A DNA stretch of 64,000 bases from Plenodomus lindquistii (taxonomy: Eukaryota; Ascomycota; Dothideomycetes; Pleosporales; Leptosphaeriaceae). The notes beneath the pieces are model-generated. The model was not told the DNA's origin. It saw only the letters and a program-made list of their open reading frames with translations, and did no database searches. How positions within the stretch are numbered: position 1 is the first letter of the stretch; every line of letters starts with the position of its first letter. The DNA lies in assembly GCA_025504975.1 (NCBI GenBank), contig JANUWI010000001.1:1488001-1552000 (forward strand), given 5' to 3'. The translations under genes were made by a program, and so were the position numbers. Below, piece after piece: positions 12,997 to 23,666 of the stretch.

Positions 12997-15900
12997 ATGA
13001 TCGGCCACCTCTTCAGCAGCCGCAAGAGCGCGAGCGTCTCCCACTCGACTCCCACCGTGCTCGACTCGGCCACCGAGGAGAGCCACACGCGCCATCTGCT
13101 CTACCCCGACTCCAACACGCTCTACCACCCCGATGGCCAGCCATACCCTCTGCATGCGGCGCCCTTGACCCCCGGGAGCGGTCATGACGGGCCTCTTCCC
13201 GAGATTGACCTCGACTACCCGCGCGACTGCCGCATCATCATCGCCCAAGATGAAACGCCCACCATGCCCAAGACCATCCTGTTCGACTCGAAGCCTGCTC
13301 CGCCGCGCGCCGAGCCGCCCGGCACACCGACCCCACGGACGAGGGCTTTCGGCGGAAGCAATGCGGGCACCTCGAGCACGGCAGGCCCGGCTTATGGAGG
13401 TGTGCATGCGCGGAGGTCATCACTAATCACGGAGCCGACGGCGCCCAGGTCGCCCACCATGGGCGGCTTCACGCGCGTACGCACCCGCGGCACGTCCATT
13501 TCCTCTATGCCCAACATCGACGAGCATGCTCAGGTGCAGGCCAAGGCACAGGCACGGGCCAAAGAGTCGACCGACCTGGCCAACATCTGCCTCGACTGCA
13601 TGTTTGGAAATCTGGCCATGAACTACAGAGGCAACTCCAACAAGATACACATCGTGCCGCTCGAGAACAAATCGGCAGAGGGCCCCTTACTCAGCAGCGG
13701 CGTGCAAGATGCTGCAAGCTCGCTTGGGAGGGCAGAAGGATTCCGCAGGAGAAGCAATCTTGCCAAGTCATTTACACCAGCGAATCTCCCCACCGAGCTT
13801 CCTCGCAGCGACTCGAGTGATGGCGTTACCAAGGAGTCGAGGCGGCGTACTATCTTTATCACACGCATGTTCTCTGTCATCCTTCCGGACGAGGAGACCG
13901 AGGCCCGCACACCTACGCCGCAGAGCTCACTGCCAAAGGGCAATGGTTTCCCATTTCCACCGACAAACACTAAAGCGGGACAGTCAAAGCCACCATACGT
14001 CTCACATACACGTAAGAGCCCCATGTACGCGATCACCATCATTCTACATTTGCCGGTTTCACAATCTACATCAAGTCTGCGGCCATCTTCTCGCGGCATC
14101 AACCTGCGAAATCCAGCTCACCTATCCTCGTCTGCTCCAGGGCAAGACTCGCTGGGTTCTTCTCTAGACTCTGATCGACGTGCTGGTTGGGCCTTCATTG
14201 ACTCAAACCTTGGAGTCGAATCATTGTTATCCGCATCTCTCAGTAGCGATGTGGATGACCGTGTGGATGTCGTAGGACAACACTGGGACGTCATCATGCG
14301 TGCGCTCACGAGCCTGCAATATGTTGTTCAAGAACGTATCTTGGCACAATTCAAATCGCCAGACGTATCATCTCCTACAGTATACCACCAACATCGACAT
14401 CAGCCCTCCCGGTCGAGTCTTAGAGATATGTCTTTGCACTCTGCCCGAAAGCCTTTGAGACTGAATCCTAATGCTTTGATGATGGACAAAGAAATACAGG
14501 TCGCAGCTGAGCTCACTGGTACTCGCGTTGTCAGTGGTATGAGAATACCTCGCGTCATGACTGGCCAAGGCAAGTGGGGTGTGTGGCGTGAGGAAGCACG
14601 ATGGCTTGGACGATGGGCTGGTCGACGGGAGCAGAACTTCTTCTTCTACAATCTGCTGACAGCTTTCCTGGGCAATCATACCGAATGGCTCAATGTTCTT
14701 GGTCCCAAATGGTACCGTAAACGACATCGCAAACAGCAGAAGGCTACATCTGGCGAAACTTTGATCATTCCCAATCGTACAGTCATTGTGTCTCCAGACA
14801 AGATGGCTGCACGAAGGCTCATCTTCCTTCTTGCCGCTTTCCTACCAGCCAACGCTCCTAATAGTGGCGAGAGCAATTCGCTGTTGCGTCCTGGAACTTC
14901 GGCGTCGCTACGAGCTTACTCCCAGTCGCCGCCCACAAACATGCCACCTTCGCGCAAACACTCACTGCGTCGACAGATCAACAGACGTCCAAGAGGCCAG
15001 CATAGTATGACCAACATGGGTTTGCTGCAACCGAATGTTCAGAACATACCTCAGACACCCATGGAAGGTAGCTCTGAGCGCCAGGAGTTTGGATTAGGAG
15101 AGCCGTACAAGGCTGTCCGACCTGTCGGCCACTCGCGCCGTTCCTCGGCGCACTCAATACGGACCAATCTTGTCATACCGTCCATGTCTGACGGCTCGGC
15201 TATCGTGAAAGACAGTAACGTCATCACGACCACGACTACTTCGCAGGGTACTGTACCCATGGCTCACTTCACGCTCCCACGCATGAAATCACCGTCTGGA
15301 CCCATACCCGAGCAGCGACCCGAAAGTAGCGATAGCCTAGCCTCGGCCAACTTGATCAACACTTTGCAGAGAAGTGGCACAGGTCAGACTAGCCTTGCGA
15401 GCAATGACTCGAGCAACAACAGCCGCTGGAGTGGCTTCATGAACTTTTGGAGTGGGCGACGGTCGTCTTCGACTGATCAGAGCGACTATCTACAGACCAC
15501 TGATGATGGCGTTGGCTATCGTGGCCAGGAACGGCCTCGATCTCAGCTTGAGCAAATGGTGCAAGAACTCTCCATGGACCGTGTCTTTGATGGCGATGGT
15601 TTTGAGCCTCCCATCACGAACACTGGTACCATTCCTGAGAATTCACCTGAAATCTTCCCACAAGGTGGTGGCAGTGGAATGCCTGCATCGGCTGCGCGAC
15701 CAATTCCAGACCGACCCAGAAACTTCGAAGGACCTTTGAAACTGTCGGTGAATGAGAAGGATGGTGTTATAGACGTTGACATCCCCTTGCCTGACTTTGG
15801 CTCACCGCTCCTGTCACCTCTGCTTGGGGGCTATGGCTCAGCATCTAGTCACCATGGCTCTAGCTTTGGCGAGTCATCGGTACTCTCAGCGCCCGGTGGC

Positions 15901-16674
15901 GAGTCAGAGCAGCCTGTTAATGCCGCTGGTTGGCTAAGTCAGTTCCACCCCGACTTTGCCATTCAGGCCATCAAGCCGTACAAAGAACTTGAGCGCGATA
16001 TCAAGCGAGCCATGAGTGCAGAGCCAACACCGATCACTGCTGCTACGACGCCAAGTCTCGAGACAGGTCCGCTTGAACGCTGGGTTGATGTATGTTCAGC
16101 TCTCATTGCGGACACGAGCGCTTTTCAGATCAAGCGTATTAGTCTTAGACGTCTTGTCAAGTTGACGCCCGCGCCGACTTATCAGTTGGCGGCCACGACA
16201 CCGAGCGTCTCTGGTCTTCCTCCGGGTCGCTCTCAGTATGGCAACCCTTACTCGGCCGGCACGCTGGGACCAATGATGAGCGAAGTCCACCTTGCGGAGA
16301 AGTTTGATGAAGAGCCAATCATGGACTTTGATGCTACACTGATTGATGGTGTTGATCGCGTACTTGCTCAATCAAGCGAGGTGACTCGCGTCAACTCTGA
16401 GCAGTCATCTAGATCTAGCTCCAGGCGAGGTCGTCTCGATACAAACGCCGAGTTCGACGCGTTAGCGCACGGTGAGCTGCCGCAAACTGATTGCAAAGGT
16501 GTATTGTTCGAAGCATTGGAGACTGTCGTGAAAGACGTGACTGCCGAACGCATGGGCAGAGAAGTGCTCAAGAACGATGACGGGAAGCACGAAGAGAAGC
16601 AGATTCAGCCAAAGACGTTTACAGACTCTTCATTGAAGGAGGGTGTGAGGAGGTGGCTGACTGAGGTTGAGTGA
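12997..16674 (+). CDS. LST4: Folliculin-interacting-protein-like LST4, DENN-type TORC1 regulator
   Basis: Partner of Lst7/folliculin; the Lst4-Lst7 complex is a GAP for Gtr2/RagC at the vacuole and promotes TORC1 activity when amino acids return. Single exon, 1,225 aa from ATG 12997. FNIP N-terminal pattern at about residues 60-100 (DCRIIIAQDE, then KTILFDSKP) and a mid-region longin/DENN part near 545-600 (NFFFYNLLTAFLGNHTEWLN). The rest is Ser/Pro-rich and poorly conserved, with another helical block near 970-1030. An in-frame ATG at 12979 would add six residues; 12997 has a purine at -3 and is preferred. A nine-codon upstream ORF (12971-13000) ends in a TGA that overlaps the ATG at 12997. 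Confidence 0.85.
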   Translation: MIGHLFSSRKSASVSHSTPTVLDSATEESHTRHLLYPDSNTLYHPDGQPYPLHAAPLTPGSGHDGPLPEIDLDYPRDCRIIIAQDETPTMPKTILFDSKPAPPRAEPPGTPTPRTRAFGGSNAGTSSTAGPAYGGVHARRSSLITEPTAPRSPTMGGFTRVRTRGTSISSMPNIDEHAQVQAKAQARAKESTDLANICLDCMFGNLAMNYRGNSNKIHIVPLENKSAEGPLLSSGVQDAASSLGRAEGFRRRSNLAKSFTPANLPTELPRSDSSDGVTKESRRRTIFITRMFSVILPDEETEARTPTPQSSLPKGNGFPFPPTNTKAGQSKPPYVSHTRKSPMYAITIILHLPVSQSTSSLRPSSRGINLRNPAHLSSSAPGQDSLGSSLDSDRRAGWAFIDSNLGVESLLSASLSSDVDDRVDVVGQHWDVIMRALTSLQYVVQERILAQFKSPDVSSPTVYHQHRHQPSRSSLRDMSLHSARKPLRLNPNALMMDKEIQVAAELTGTRVVSGMRIPRVMTGQGKWGVWREEARWLGRWAGRREQNFFFYNLLTAFLGNHTEWLNVLGPKWYRKRHRKQQKATSGETLIIPNRTVIVSPDKMAARRLIFLLAAFLPANAPNSGESNSLLRPGTSASLRAYSQSPPTNMPPSRKHSLRRQINRRPRGQHSMTNMGLLQPNVQNIPQTPMEGSSERQEFGLGEPYKAVRPVGHSRRSSAHSIRTNLVIPSMSDGSAIVKDSNVITTTTTSQGTVPMAHFTLPRMKSPSGPIPEQRPESSDSLASANLINTLQRSGTGQTSLASNDSSNNSRWSGFMNFWSGRRSSSTDQSDYLQTTDDGVGYRGQERPRSQLEQMVQELSMDRVFDGDGFEPPITNTGTIPENSPEIFPQGGGSGMPASAARPIPDRPRNFEGPLKLSVNEKDGVIDVDIPLPDFGSPLLSPLLGGYGSASSHHGSSFGESSVLSAPGGESEQPVNAAGWLSQFHPDFAIQAIKPYKELERDIKRAMSAEPTPITAATTPSLETGPLERWVDVCSALIADTSAFQIKRISLRRLVKLTPAPTYQLAATTPSVSGLPPGRSQYGNPYSAGTLGPMMSEVHLAEKFDEEPIMDFDATLIDGVDRVLAQSSEVTRVNSEQSSRSSSRRGRLDTNAEFDALAHGELPQTDCKGVLFEALETVVKDVTAERMGREVLKNDDGKHEEKQIQPKTFTDSSLKEGVRRWLTEVE

Positions 16675-17228
16675 ATGCATAATGCTCACTTGAGCGGGGG
16701 ATACTGTACCTTGTAATTTGGAGCGGCCATATTTGTTATTTACTGCGATTTAGCGGGCGTTGGTTGTTGGTAAACGGTGGCGGTCTGCATGTGGGATGCA
16801 CGAGAGACGATGATGTGGTAGTAGACTCAACGTCAGGGAATGGAAGGAAGGCGGAGGATTTCATAAGGGAGATACCATTGTCTGCAATTAGAGTAGAGTA
16901 AAGCGGAGCATCAATACATTCAACATAGAATTTGCCAAACTGTTCTCCGTGCTCTTAGAGTCATGTATCATGTCTAATCCCACAGCAATCCCGCAAAATG
17001 TTGACCAATCCATGCATCAGCGAGCATTTGGTCAGGCTTTCCAATGCTGAGTAAACCGCGCTCGGAACGCTGTTGCGCTTGTTCGGAACGACCTGTCTAT
17101 GACGAAAGTGGGGGAAAGAGGGATGCAAACTGCGCCCGAGGTCGCCGCGCGCGCAACTTCCACACAAATCATGACAGCTCTATAAAAGCTTGTCAGCTGT
17201 CGCGTAACTTTTGAGCATCCCGTGTCCC
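16675..17228. other. Intergenic, 554 bp
   Basis: LST4 3' end and ECM4 promoter. A TATAAAA-like box lies at 17180-17187, about 45 bp before the first ECM4 ATG. No ORF or RNA gene seen. Confidence 0.55.
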
Positions 17229-18586
17229 ATGTTCCCCGTACCTGTACGATTGACAGCACGTTCACGGCACTTTCTGCGCCTCACCTCCACCACCACCACC
17301 ATTATCTCACGCCGCGCACTCACAACAACCCACCCCTCCCACTTCTTCTCCACCCCCACCAAAATGGACAAGAAACCCGACGAGGAGGTCAAACAGGGCT
17401 CCATACTCTCCTGGGCCAACCCCAAAACCGGCGCATTCAACCGCCAAATATCCGTCTTCCGCTCCTTCATCCAAAACAAACCGGACGCCGAATTCCCCCC
17501 TGAAAAAGGCCGCTACCACCTCTACGTCTCGTACGCATGTCCCTGGGCCCACCGCGCACTCATTGTGCGCGCGCTCAAAGGACTCGAAGACATAATCAGC
17601 TTCAATTCTGTGCATTGGCACTTGGGCGAAAAAGGGTGGCGCTTCGCTACTGCTGACGAAGCAGGCAATGTTCCTGGCAACACGACGCCCGACCCCATTC
17701 ACGACGACTACACACACATACGGGACATTTACCTTGCGAACATGCCAGACTACAAGGACAGGTTTACAGTTCCCGTGCTGTACGATACCAAGACGAAGCG
17801 CATTGTGAGCAATGAGAGTAGCGAGATTATACGCATGTTGTACACCGAGTTTGACGATTTGATCGAGGACAAGTATAAGCGTGTGGATTTGTTTCCCGAG
17901 AAGTTGCAAAGGCAGATTGAGGAGATGAACGAGTGGGTGTATAATGATGTTAATAATGGGGTGTATAAGAGTGGGTTTGCGTCGTATGTATTTCCCCTGC
18001 TTCACTTCTGCCTTTATATTGCTGAGACGAGGGTTATGCTAATGGGATCGGTGGTAATAGGACGGAAGACGCGTACATCAAAGCCGTCACGGCGCTCTTC
18101 TCCTCGCTTGATCGCCTGGAAGCACACCTCGCAGAGTCATCGACACCTTATCTGCTGTCCAGTCCGCACGTCACAGAGGCTGATGTCAGACTCTTCACTA
18201 CAATCATCCGCTTCGACCCCGTCTACGTCCAGCATTTCAAATGTAATGTTCGCGACATTCGATCGGGGTATCCGTATCTGCATCAGTGGATGAGGCATTT
18301 GTGTACGTCTATCCGATCTCTCTCTCCCTCTCCCTCCCTGATTATCTCCGTCGGAGGAGCTGAGGAGAACTGAGGTAAATGTAAACATTACTAATGTTTG
18401 GTGGTAGATTGGGATTATCCCGCTTTCAAGGATACCACGCAGTTTGAGCACATTAAGAAACACTATACCAAGAGCCATGGGCAGATTAATCGGTTCCAGA
18501 TCACGCCGTTGGGGCCTGTTCCTGACATCCTTGGCAAAGACGAGGAAGTTCCTGCTGTGAAGTTTGCGAGGGAGAAGAAGGCGTGA
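17229..18586 (+). CDS. ECM4: Glutathione transferase, ECM4/omega-like (S-glutathionyl-hydroquinone reductase family)
   Basis: Cys-type glutathione transferase of the Xi/ECM4 group, which removes glutathione from glutathionyl-quinols. Exons 17229-17983, 18061-18302 and 18408-18586, giving 391 aa. The active-site motif SYACPWAHR has Cys104. Downstream C-terminal motifs [14 protein letters not shown] and [15 protein letters not shown] form only when the two introns are removed. The first 45 residues are Arg/Ser/Thr-rich with no acidic residue, like a mitochondrial presequence. A second in-frame ATG at 17364 (CAAAATGG) starts the family-typical body MDKKPDEEV and would give a 346-aa cytosolic form. 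Both starts are plausible; dual targeting is inference. Confidence 0.9.
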
Positions 18587-18794
18587 GTGAAGGAAAAGGT
18601 TGCTGAGGTGTTTACATAGGCCCAAGATGAAGAGGATAGACAAGTACAAACTGCCAATGTATGAATTGAGAGTTTTGGGTATCTTGCGCCTCCTATACTT
18701 GTGTCGTCCAATTATACATGTGTCTCCAAGCAACCCATCAAATCCTCAACACTTGAAACACTTCCAAGGTTCCCCCCATCACCAAATAATATCC

Positions 18795-20304
18795 TCAAAG
18801 CAAAGCCTGCCCAACGCTCCCCAATGTCTGCTTAGTAACCTCATCCCTAACCTGCCCCACCTTCTTCGCCGAGTCCAAAATCGCGCCCTCAATCGCCTTC
18901 AACGCCTCCACAAGCTCCCGTCGCTGATCCCTTGGTGCACTCCGGCTCCCCGTCAACTGTTGTGCCTTTTCCATGGTCCCGGCCTCCATAGTGCGAAGGT
19001 GTGCTTCGATTTCGCGGATCTGGCGCTGATAGACGTCGAGCGTGCGGCTGATGTCGTTTGTGCGGCGGTCAAAGTAGCCCATTAGATCGACAGGGCGAGT
19101 CGGATCGTCGTCATCGAGCGCGCTGGTCGCGGGTGTCTTTGCGCTCGATGCATTGAGGTTTGTGTTGTTGCGGTAGTGGAATTGGGCTGGGAGACGCTGG
19201 TTCTCGATTGCGCGGAAGCTGAGCATTGCGTCTTCTGCGTCTTTCTTCACCAGACCTTTCAGATGCGCAATGTTGGCTGAGTCGTTGTCGAGCCCGACTT
19301 CGACGGTGGAGAGGTAGGTTTCAATGTATGCGACGTCTGGGGCAATGGTTTGGATATCGGCCTCGGTCTTGGGCAGGGTTTCGCGGATTTGGCTGCAGAA
19401 GTTTATTTTCTGGTGGATGCCTTCGTCGAATTGCTGAATGATGGTTTGGAGCTCTGGGTGGAGTTCGTTGAAGCGTGTCGTGCCTTTCATGGAATCGAGG
19501 GTCAATTGGACAGGCTGGGCGTTTTGCTGCATGTTTTGTTGTCCTCCGAGTGTAGAGCCCCCGAGGGGATTGGGTTGTTTTTGCGCGTTCATGCCGCCGA
19601 AGAGCGAGTTCTGCTGCTGCTGGGGTTGGGCTTGTTGCATGCCGCCGAAGAGCGAAGGTGTGGACTGTTGCGGCTGCTGTGAATTCGTGTTTCCAAACAA
19701 AGATGGTGTTGCAGTGTTTTGCTGTGTTGATGTACCGCTATCACAATCATTAGTCTTTTGTGTCACCAGGAGTAGTATTTGCACCTACAATAGTGATGGC
19801 TTAGCCTGCTGCCCCGACTGCTGGCCTCCGAATAGCCCTCCCGATTGGGTAGTATTTTGTGCCTGGTTTTGTGTATTTCCTCCCAGCGTGCCGCCAAAGA
19901 GACTCCCGCTTTGAGGCTGGGTTGACTGTGCTGTCGTGGATGCGCCGAACAGTCCTCCGCTCGCAGGCGCAGTTGTCGCAGGCTTGTTCAGATTGCCAAA
20001 TAGACCGCCTGACTGTGGTTGAGATGTCTGCGCTTGGCCACCGAATAGCGATCCAGTCTGCGCTGGTTGTGTACCGGTAGCTGATCCGAAGAGTCCACCG
20101 CTGCTTGCCGGTTGCGATGTTTGCTGTGCGGAGCTGGCATTGTTACCACTATGTATTGTAAGCATGTGACCATGGCCATTGGACGCCCCTCCCCAACGCG
20201 CACAAAGAGCAGCCGCAAGGGAGGTACATTGTCCCGCGGAGGACGTACAAGAGACCACCGCCCGTGTTGATGCTCAGCGAGTTGGACCGTCCAAAGCCCG
20301 CCAT
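18795..20304 (-). CDS. NUP49: Nucleoporin NUP49/NSP49 (GLFG, p58/p45-like)
   Basis: Central-channel FG nucleoporin that forms the Nsp1-Nup57-Nup49 trimer. Exons, in coding order, are 20304-20249, 20148-19789 and 19737-18795; total 452 aa. All joins restore FG units: the first splice gives GGGLFGNN and the second PSLFGTS. The N-terminal 200 residues carry about ten GLFG/SLFG repeats in Q/S/T-rich spacers. The C-terminal half is a coiled coil, beginning near PVQLTLDSMKGTTRFNELHP, that would bind Nsp1 and Nup57. Start MAGFGRSNSLSINTGG is typical. Divergent from FIP1 with about 400 bp between the start codons. Confidence 0.92.
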
Positions 20305-20700
20305 TGTCAGTTTTTGATTTTATTGCTTGATGGCTCGGTTCAAAGGTGTACAAGAAGGGTCAATTTCGAGGAGAGAAGGGCTAGTCAGGTCGTTGTGGTG
20401 AGCGAGGCCATGTGAGCGGTTGTTTGTCGCGCGCTGTGGTGTTTTCCCAGAGCTCACAGCACAGACGCGTCGGGCTCGGCTAGTCATGCCTGTCGCGATT
20501 CCATCGAAGCTCAAGCTCGCCCTCGAACCTCTCCAACAACAACACCACCACCACCACCACATATCATTGCGCCTGGAACTCCGACAAGGCCGTTCTGCAG
20601 TTCAACACCACCTCAATTACTGGCCATCGGGACCCACGCGCCAGAACTAGAGCGCGTCTACACCAATTCACCAGCAATATCAATAGAAGAGCTAGAAACA
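20305..20700. promoter_or_regulatory. Shared divergent promoter of NUP49 and FIP1
   Basis: The 396-bp gap between two head-to-head genes contains a CAA/CAC trinucleotide run (about 20530-20560). No TATA box is obvious. Bidirectional use is inferred from the layout. Confidence 0.5.
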
Positions 20701-21832
20701 ATGGCAGACGAGGACAACTCGGACGATGATCTCTACGGCACCGAGGAGACTACCGAGCAGAAGAAGGACCCCAAACAAGAAGATGACGCGTCAAGCGGCG
20801 ACGAGCCCATGGACGAGGCCGAGTCTGGTGACGAAGAGGACGAAGATAGTGAATCCGTATGTCGCATAGCCACCTACTTTTCCTAGCAAGACGAGCGCAA
20901 GCTGACACACCATCCAGGACCTCGAGATCATCATTGACAAACCGCCTGCCGCACACAAGCCCTCCGCGTAAGCCCTCATCCTGCTCAAGATCCGTCTACT
21001 TTTTCTAACACCACCTAGCCAACAACCCCCCCAAGAATCCAAAGCCATAAAAATCGAAGCCCCGCCCGCTTCAACAAATACAACCTCCCAACCACCACGC
21101 CCATCATCAACTGCCCCCCAGCAATCACAACATCCACCGGGCAGCATCGTCCCGCAGCTCTCCTCCACCCCGGGCACCGCATACCCAGCAATCCGCACCT
21201 CAACCCTCGACGTCAACGCCAATCCGACCTACCCACCAACCAACAAACCCGTACTATCAATCGACATGGACGCCGACCTGGCCGACGAGCAGAAAATCTG
21301 GCGCATACCCGGCACAGACCAAAGCGACTTCTTCAACTACGGCTTCGACGAATTCACATGGGAATTGTATCGCCAGCGGCAGATTAGCATGGCAAATGCG
21401 CTACAGATGGAGAAGTCGCAGTTGCAGACTATGCAGGCGAACATGCAGATGATGGGCGCGGGCCCGCCTGGCGGAGGAGGAACCCAGGGACCCGGAGGCC
21501 CAATGCAAGGAGGCATGCCTCCTGCGATGGGTATGGGCGGTGGTGGTGGTGGTGGTGGGCCGGGAGGGCCAATGGGTGGAATGCCGGGCATGCCGAACAT
21601 GAGTCCTGAGGATATGGTCAACTTGATGCAGGCGCAGGGATTCAATCCGGCGCAGATGAACATGGACGATTTTGCCCAGGTTATGCAGAATATGGGTGGC
21701 TTCCCGGGCATGGGAGGACAGGGCCAGGGTGGGGGCGGCGGTGGTGGTGGTGGATATCAGCAGCAGCAGGGGAATCATGGGGGAGGTGGAGGAGGGGGCA
21801 GGGGAAGAGGCAGAGGGCGGGGAGGCTGGTAG
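20701..21832 (+). CDS. FIP1: Pre-mRNA polyadenylation factor FIP1
   Basis: Flexible subunit of the cleavage and polyadenylation factor; it tethers poly(A) polymerase to the 3'-processing machinery. Exons 20701-20856, 20918-20967 and 21019-21832 (introns 61 and 51 bp), total 339 aa. The acidic N-terminus (EDEDSE, DLEIIID) is the part that binds poly(A) polymerase in yeast. The signature block KIWRIPGTDQSDFFNYGFDE follows. The C-terminal third is Gly/Met/Pro-rich, ending in Gly-Arg repeats, and is encoded by GGT/GGA-rich DNA (21530-21560, 21730-21830). Faces LEA1 tail to tail. Confidence 0.93.
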
Positions 21833-22258
21833 GATCAGCCTCCCAAGATTCACTTTGCTTCGAAGAAGAAGAAGAAGGGGGAGATGTGAGAGGGCGGAGG
21901 GCCATATGTTGGAAGCATCTCCGGGCGTTCTATGCTACTTGCCACGATTACATACGATACCAGGGCTGACAAAAAGTCTGATGGCAAGGAATTTGATGAA
22001 ATTAGAGATCATGTGCTCTTCTTCTAATATTGCAATGTAGATCTTCCCTTTCACCATCTTGGCCATGGTCAGAACCTGGTATGGCTTCTCAAAGCATATT
22101 CGTGCTTTTTCAAATCAGTCGTTCGGTCCCATACATACTGCCGCTTCCCTCGGCTCTCGTGCAGCTTCTGTCTGCACCATTTCTCCGCGCCAAAGCGTTG
22201 ACTTTGCCTGTGATTGTTGGCCTGGCTATCGTGTCCGTATCCCTCTTGGACCAACATT
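21833..22258. other. Convergent intergenic space, 426 bp
   Basis: Between the 3' ends of FIP1 (+) and LEA1 (-). Holds both 3' UTRs. Short overlapping ORFs look like chance. Nothing else seen. Confidence 0.5.
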
Positions 22259-23351
22259 CTACGTCTCCATCGGATCCCCTCCTTCGAGAATGTACGCCGG
22301 TATCCTGCCCTCGGCAAAGTCCTTTTCCAGCTTCGCCATTTCCGCAAGACTGCTCGCATTGAGAATGGCGGCGCGCATTCGCTTCTTCTCGTCGTCAGTA
22401 TAGATGCGATCTTTGCTCGAGCTGTCGGAGCCGTCTGTAAGGTTAGGCACGACGAAGCCTTTAGATTTCACGCCCATGATCTGTATTGCGCGGTTAGTCA
22501 AACGAAAGGAATCTGACTGCAGGAGGCGGAAACGCACCTGGCTAGCGAGTTCTGTAGGCTCATCTGCTGTCCCGAATAGCTCTTTGGCTTTCGTCCGCTC
22601 CACATCGCGCACCTTTACAAAGTCGAGGAAGCGCACGCTTGGGCAGCGCCAGATGACCCAGTATCTGTAGTTCTGTCCATTGTTAGCATTGCATTGTAGC
22701 CGTCGCAGTTGCGACCAACCCTATCACTAGTTCTTTCAAGATTTCTCTATTCAAAGAAACGTGCACGCAGGCCTCTCAAAAGTGCTTTACCATGATTAGG
22801 CTCTGCCTTGCATACCACTGCTCCAGTACACGTACCTCTTTGCTTGTAACCGGGTTCCCCATCAACGTCAAGTACACCAACTTCTTGAATCCCGCCAATG
22901 GATCCAAATCAGCCAGCTCCGCGAACCTGTTCTTCGTGAGAACCAGCGTCCGCAGGTTCGGTATGCTCGACGAGAGATTGGGCTGGATATTCGATATGCG
23001 ATTTTGCGCGAGGAATAATGTGCGGAGTCGGGGCTGGAGCGGGAAGTTTCCGAGTTGTGCGATGTCGTTATCGGTGAGGTCTATGGCGTCGTTGTCCTGG
23101 TGGTGCGCGCGTCATTTAGCTATAGTAGCAATGTACAGAGGTGTTTGGGCGTGGGGTTGCCTTACTCGTGCCGCGCCCATGTTCTCAATCGCAGAGATTT
23201 TGTGGCCTAGAAATTACAAACATTGATATCAACTCAGCTCTCAAGTGTAGTATCTGCTCTTTTCAAACGCACCTCGCAAATCGAGTTCACGCTCCGTGAG
23301 ACAGTTGATGAAGGACAGGGAGCCATTGATCAGGTCCGTGGTGAGCCTCAT
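22259..23351 (-). CDS. LEA1: U2 snRNP protein A' (LEA1)
   Basis: Leucine-rich-repeat protein that binds U2 snRNA stem-loop IV together with U2 B''. Five exons in coding order: 23351-23274 plus one base to 23273, 23206-23166, 23096-22836, 22672-22538 and 22480-22259; 245 aa. The joins reconstruct the canonical start MRLTTDLINGSLSFIN, then LDLRGHKISAIENMGAARD, LRR units with NRISNI and TLMGNPVTSKENYRYWVIW, and the LRR cap FLDFVKVRDVER. All introns are GT-AG. Length matches the family (about 230-255 aa). Five exons for 245 aa is typical of conserved spliceosomal genes in filamentous fungi. Confidence 0.93.
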
Positions 23352-23666
23352 GGTGGCTGGTTATAGACGCGACTTTGGTTCGGGTGGTTGAAGTTGGTGG
23401 CGGGGTGGACTTGGGTATACGTGCACTTGAACTCTGTAGAGTGTGGAGGTTGTGAGTTGCTCGGAGTTTCAACTGAAAATCGTGCCAAGATTTCCCACTA
23501 GCGCGACTTCCGCTCCGCTTTGCCTCAGCATCATCATATTGCAGAGTAGGGAGGTTCACGACACCATCGACAGACTCATGTCTATTGCAACTACACCATA
23601 GGTCGCATTACCTAAATTTCTATGTCCTCAAACGAAGCAATGCAAACTTACGATCTCAGCATCCCC
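23352..23666. other. Intergenic, 315 bp
   Basis: Promoter of LEA1 and 3' end of the zinc-finger-like gene. A 90-codon ORF in this space (23287-23559, -) overlaps the LEA1 first exon and is not supported. Confidence 0.45.

Noticed and set aside
21401..21853. Antisense frames over FIP1
   Set aside because: Low-complexity frames opposite the Gly-rich FIP1 tail; composition artefact.
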